Assembly (NCBI GenBank): GCA_009787135.1 | Contig: WRGP01000245.1 | Coordinates: 1-22,597, forward strand | Direction: 5' to 3' | From: Bacillota bacterium | Lineage (GTDB): Bacteria; Bacillota; Clostridia; Christensenellales; Aristaeellaceae | Length of the DNA: 22,597 nucleotides | Part shown: positions 22,512-22,597 of the stretch, piece by piece | Numbering within the stretch: position 1 is the stretch's first letter | Layout of the letters: the number at the start of each line of letters is the position of its first letter | The notes under the pieces: model-generated | Seen by the model: only the letters and a program-made list of their open reading frames with translations | Told to the model about the DNA's origin: nothing | Databases searched by the model: none | Position numbers and translations under genes: made by a program

Positions 22512-22597
22512 ATGTTTATCGAATGTATAAAAAATAATGGCACCCCGTATCTTCGTCTTGTGGATGGCCGGACATATAGCATAAACGGGATCGCCAA
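22512..22597 (+). CDS. N-terminal fragment of an unidentified protein, possibly a transposase
   Basis: Only 28 codons fall inside the window: MFIECIKNNGTPYLRLVDG followed by RTYSINGIA. The pattern, a short strand, a NG turn, YLRLV and then a further basic stretch, resembles the beginnings of IS1634/IS4-group transposases, which often open with a similar N-terminal strand pair. The evidence is thin, and any protein starting with a beta hairpin would look alike. Its own promoter, the AGGAG site 11 bases before the ATG and the inverted repeats upstream make it a real gene. Function remains open until the rest of the sequence is read. Confidence 0.5.
   Translation, partial: MFIECIKNNGTPYLRLVDGRTYSINGIA

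Overview
This is about 22.6 kb of GC-rich DNA from an endospore-forming member of the Clostridia. SpoIVA, the spore-coat ATPase, fixes the sporulating Firmicute identity. Formyl-THF ligase, a 61-residue clostridial-type small protein and strong Shine-Dalgarno sites agree with it. The high GC, and secretory substrate-binding proteins that end in an AxA site instead of a lipobox, recall the Christensenellales/Oscillospirales side of the class, but that placement is an inference.

Layout. (1) 1-2.6 kb, plus strand: the 3' end of fhs, an HD hydrolase coupled to it, a second HD hydrolase of YfbR/HDDC2 type, then a promoter driving an XRE regulator and a four-helix membrane protein. (2) 2.7-5.2 kb, minus strand: a YfbK-like VWA lipoprotein followed by a secreted protein of unknown function. 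(3) 5.4-10.2 kb, plus strand: a complete branched-chain amino acid type ABC importer (binding protein, LivH, LivM, LivG, LivF), with its own promoter and a hairpin after the binding-protein gene that probably sets expression stoichiometry. (4) 10.2-11.2 kb: a scarred stretch with two copies of a palindromic intergenic repeat, a YoeB toxin whose N-terminus is replaced, a ribbon-helix-helix fragment and a 61-residue protein on the minus strand. (5) 11.2-13.5 kb, minus: an ABC-2 exporter pair. (6) 13.5-16.3 kb, minus: serC, serA and a GNAT acetyltransferase, probably one serine-synthesis operon. (7) 16.5-19.0 kb, minus: a three-gene ABC exporter (COG4586/4587/3694 type). (8) 19.0-19.5 kb: a strong plus-strand promoter, a roughly 119-nt structured RNA with an intrinsic terminator, then several hairpins. 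(9) 19.5-21.0 kb, minus: spoIVA. (10) 21.2-22.6 kb: an AT-richer transglutaminase-like gene, then what looks like the left end of a mobile element cut by the window edge.

The most interesting items that ordinary gene annotation does not explain are the unidentified small RNA at about 19132-19250, the palindromic repeat family (one copy supplies the stop codon of an HD gene and shows a compensatory base-pair change), and the YoeB toxin that keeps its catalytic residues but has lost its N-terminal third next to a repeat copy. No CRISPR array, tRNA, rRNA or recognisable defence system was seen.
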